Below are positions 62,546 through 64,000 of a stretch of DNA of 64,000 nucleotides, piece after piece (the stretch's first letter is position 1; the number at the start of each line of letters is the position of its first letter). A program made the position numbers and the translations under genes. The stretch comes from Mycobacterium marseillense. Lineage in GTDB: Bacteria; Actinomycetota; Actinomycetes; Mycobacteriales; Mycobacteriaceae. The notes under the pieces were generated by a model, which searched no databases, was not told where the DNA came from, and was given only the letters and a program-made list of their open reading frames with translations. The stretch covers positions 1,054,001-1,118,000 of the forward strand of contig NZ_AP022584.1 in NCBI RefSeq assembly GCF_010731675.1. Direction: 5' to 3'.

Positions 62546-63229
62546 TCATCGGGATCCGGCCGCCCCGCCGCGCAGCACCCGCAGGCCGCCCGCCTGGGTG
62601 AGCCGGCCCTTGTCCGAACTCCTCAGGATCCCGGCCGCGATCGCCGACAGGACGCCGTCGAGCTGTTCGGCGCTGTCGACGATCCGGTCGCCATGGGCGA
62701 ACCGCTGCAGCAGGCCGTTGATGAACGTGAGCGTGACGTTGCTCAGATCCTCGACGACGGCCGGGTCCAGGTCCGCGCCGTGTGGCATGAGCTGCACGAG
62801 GATCTCCCGGTGCAGCTTGGTGAACTCGTCGGTGGCCTGCTGCAGGATCGCGGCGAGCGCGGGGTCGCGGGTGGCCTGCATGGTCAGCTCGTAACGCGCC
62901 CTGGTCCGGTACAGCTGCGGGTCGCTGCCGGCCTGGATGACGACCTGCGACAGCCGCGAGGGTGCGGCGGCCTCGCCGCCGGCATCGGAGCTGTCCGCGA
63001 TCGCCTGCAGTTCGGCGAGGTCGAGCTCGGCCGAACGCTCCGCGACGGCCCGCAGCAGCGCCGAGCGGGTGCGGAAATAGAACGACGTCGTGCCGTCCGG
63101 CACGCCCGCCTTGCGGTCCACCTTCAAATGGCTCAGGCCTTTGGCCCCGTCATCGGCCAACAATCGAATCGCCGCATCGCAGAGATCGCGGCGGCGCTCG
63201 GCGGGATTAGGCTTTCGTCGTTTATCCAT
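62546..63229 (-). CDS. TetR family regulator of the P450 run
   Basis: This 227-residue regulator has helix-turn-helix at residues 10-60 (PAERRRDLCDAAIRLLADDG, VDRKAGVPDGTTSFYFRTRS). It points the same way as the P450 run and ends 250 bases before it. Motif copies at 63252-63268 (23 bases upstream of its start) and at 62467-62483 (upstream of the P450) suggest it controls both itself and the run. The C-terminal tail is Gly-rich (GGLRVLRGGAAGSR). Confidence 0.88.
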   Translation of the reverse strand: MDKRRKPNPAERRRDLCDAAIRLLADDGAKGLSHLKVDRKAGVPDGTTSFYFRTRSALLRAVAERSAELDLAELQAIADSSDAGGEAAAPSRLSQVVIQAGSDPQLYRTRARYELTMQATRDPALAAILQQATDEFTKLHREILVQLMPHGADLDPAVVEDLSNVTLTFINGLLQRFAHGDRIVDSAEQLDGVLSAIAAGILRSSDKGRLTQAGGLRVLRGGAAGSR

Positions 63230-63251
63230 TGTTATTCAGGATCGAGACCCT

Positions 63252-63268
63252 ACTCTATATTCGTAGTG
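63252..63268. promoter_or_regulatory. Second operator-like copy ACTCTATATTCGTAGTG
   Basis: It agrees with the copy at 62467-62483 in 14 of 17 positions. Arms are CTCTA and TAGTG with the same six-base spacer. It sits just upstream of the TetR start, as expected for autoregulation. Confidence 0.6.
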
Positions 63269-63392
63269 TCCGTAAAGGGCGGCGTCGACGGGGCGGGTCG
63301 GGGCCTCGAAGCCCAAGTGGCTCGCGGCACCAAAGAAACTGCGGTGCAAGAGTTCCGAGACTTCGGCCAAGACCTGGGTAAAGTGTGTTGCG

Positions 63393-63995
63393 ATGAGTCG
63401 CCGTCGAGCTCGCGTGAGCAATGCCGTTGCCTGGCTTGGGTCCATCGGCCTGCTTGTCACGCTGACGGTCGGCTGCCACGAGGCTCACAAGCCCGCGCCG
63501 TCCAGCCCGCCGACGACCGGCACGTCCACCGCGCCCGCCCCACCGCCCGCGCCGCCGGTCGTGAAGATCGCGCCACTGCCGGTTCGGCCGGTGACGAAAT
63601 CACATCCGACGACGCCCGCCACCAAGTGCCCCGACATGGGCCCGAACGTCCCGGTGGCCCCGGCCGACGCCCTCAACACCTGCGACATCTCCGGGGCCAA
63701 CGTCTACACACTCGGTCCGGAAACCATGCAGCTCGGGCTGATACACGTGGAACCGCCCAAGGCCTTGACGGCAGATTTCTTCGAGGTGACCCTGGTGCTC
63801 GATCCGCCGTCGACGGCGGCCTGGGCGTTGTTCACCGCCGAGCATGTGAAAGACCATGTGGCCTTCATCCGTGACAACCTGGTATTGGAAGCACCGATCA
63901 TCGAGGAACAGGTCACCTCCGGACGGATCGTGCTGACCACTCAAACGGCCGAGGGGGCAGCACAATTGGCCCAGCTGGTGGGTCGTCCCGCGTGA
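63393..63995 (+). CDS. Lipoprotein with SecD P1-head-like domain
   Basis: This 200-residue protein has a lipoprotein signal ending LLVTLTVGC, with Cys near residue 28. A Pro/Ser/Thr linker (SSPPTTGTSTAPAPPPAPP) follows. From about residue 95 the sequence resembles the periplasmic P1 head of SecD: MQLGLIHVEPPKALTADFFE, then VAFIRDNLVLEAPIIEEQVT and IVLTTQTAEGAAQLAQLVG. A free P1-like domain could bind exported proteins near the translocon or be a domain reused for another task. It is not part of a secDF operon here. The ATG at 63393 gives a short, basic start; no better start is seen. Confidence 0.8.
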   Translation: MSRRRARVSNAVAWLGSIGLLVTLTVGCHEAHKPAPSSPPTTGTSTAPAPPPAPPVVKIAPLPVRPVTKSHPTTPATKCPDMGPNVPVAPADALNTCDISGANVYTLGPETMQLGLIHVEPPKALTADFFEVTLVLDPPSTAAWALFTAEHVKDHVAFIRDNLVLEAPIIEEQVTSGRIVLTTQTAEGAAQLAQLVGRPA

Positions 63996-64000
63996 CCGCG

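Overview
This window looks like chromosomal DNA from a slow-growing, non-tuberculous Mycobacterium. It is GC-rich and has GTG and leaderless starts. It carries the ESX-5 type VII secretion genes eccB5/eccC5 in the gene order known from M. tuberculosis (malQ, eccB5, eccC5, cyp143, ferredoxin, PPE), and ESX-5 is known from slow growers. Other mycobacterial traits are two mycofactocin-type short-chain dehydrogenases, a carboxylic acid reductase, three P450s, many TetR regulators and a 13E12/DUF222 HNH protein. I see no tRNA, rRNA, CRISPR array, complete insertion sequence or prophage.

Layout. 1-8.1 kb: edge of ESX-5 (partial PPE, ferredoxin, cyp143 in the opposite orientation, eccC5, eccB5). 8.5-14.5 kb: malQ, a luciferase-like F420-type oxidoreductase with an NTF2-like partner, a cytochrome b/molybdopterin fusion and a small membrane protein. 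14.5-19.3 kb: an SRPBCC protein, a hypothetical protein, a berberine-bridge oxidase with a PhlG-type C-C hydrolase divergent from an IclR regulator, and a stand-alone ANTAR protein. 19.5-32 kb: a catabolic island with a class III CoA-transferase divergent from a tight run of mycofactocin-type SDR, two-subunit thiamine-diphosphate E1, stand-alone lipoyl carrier, crotonase, acyl-CoA ligase, Rieske oxygenase and KstD-like flavoprotein. It is followed by a second crotonase and a three-gene cobalt nitrile hydratase/thiocyanate hydrolase-like set. 32-43 kb: DEAD-box helicase, methyltransferase, two TetR regulators, D-aminoacylase-like amidohydrolase, SDR, SigF-like sigma factor, lipoprotein, DUF2231 membrane protein, TylF-like membrane methyltransferase and a DUF385 protein. 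43-53 kb: TetR, P450, SDR, carboxylic acid reductase, amidohydrolase and two overlapping M24 peptidase-fold genes. 53-64 kb: an HNH protein, then a minus-strand run (P450, mycofactocin-type SDR, crotonase, double CoA-transferase, SDR, unusual APH-fold protein) preceded by a TetR gene, and a SecD-P1-like lipoprotein.

How they may work together. Three separate sets (19.6-30.5, 43.4-53.3 and 54.8-62.3 kb) each pair an oxygenase with SDRs, and two of them also have CoA-activating and crotonase-fold enzymes. This fits uptake and ring or side-chain catabolism of hydrophobic cyclic compounds; no substrate can be named from sequence. The most striking non-coding signals are a four-copy 21-bp-period repeat upstream of the PPE gene, a pair of identical GATCC-N7-GGATC palindromes 22 bp apart at the IclR promoter, duplicated palindromes at two TetR loci, a perfect TGTGA-N6-TCACA site upstream of the molybdopterin fusion, and a perfect 8-bp inverted repeat in front of the sigma factor.
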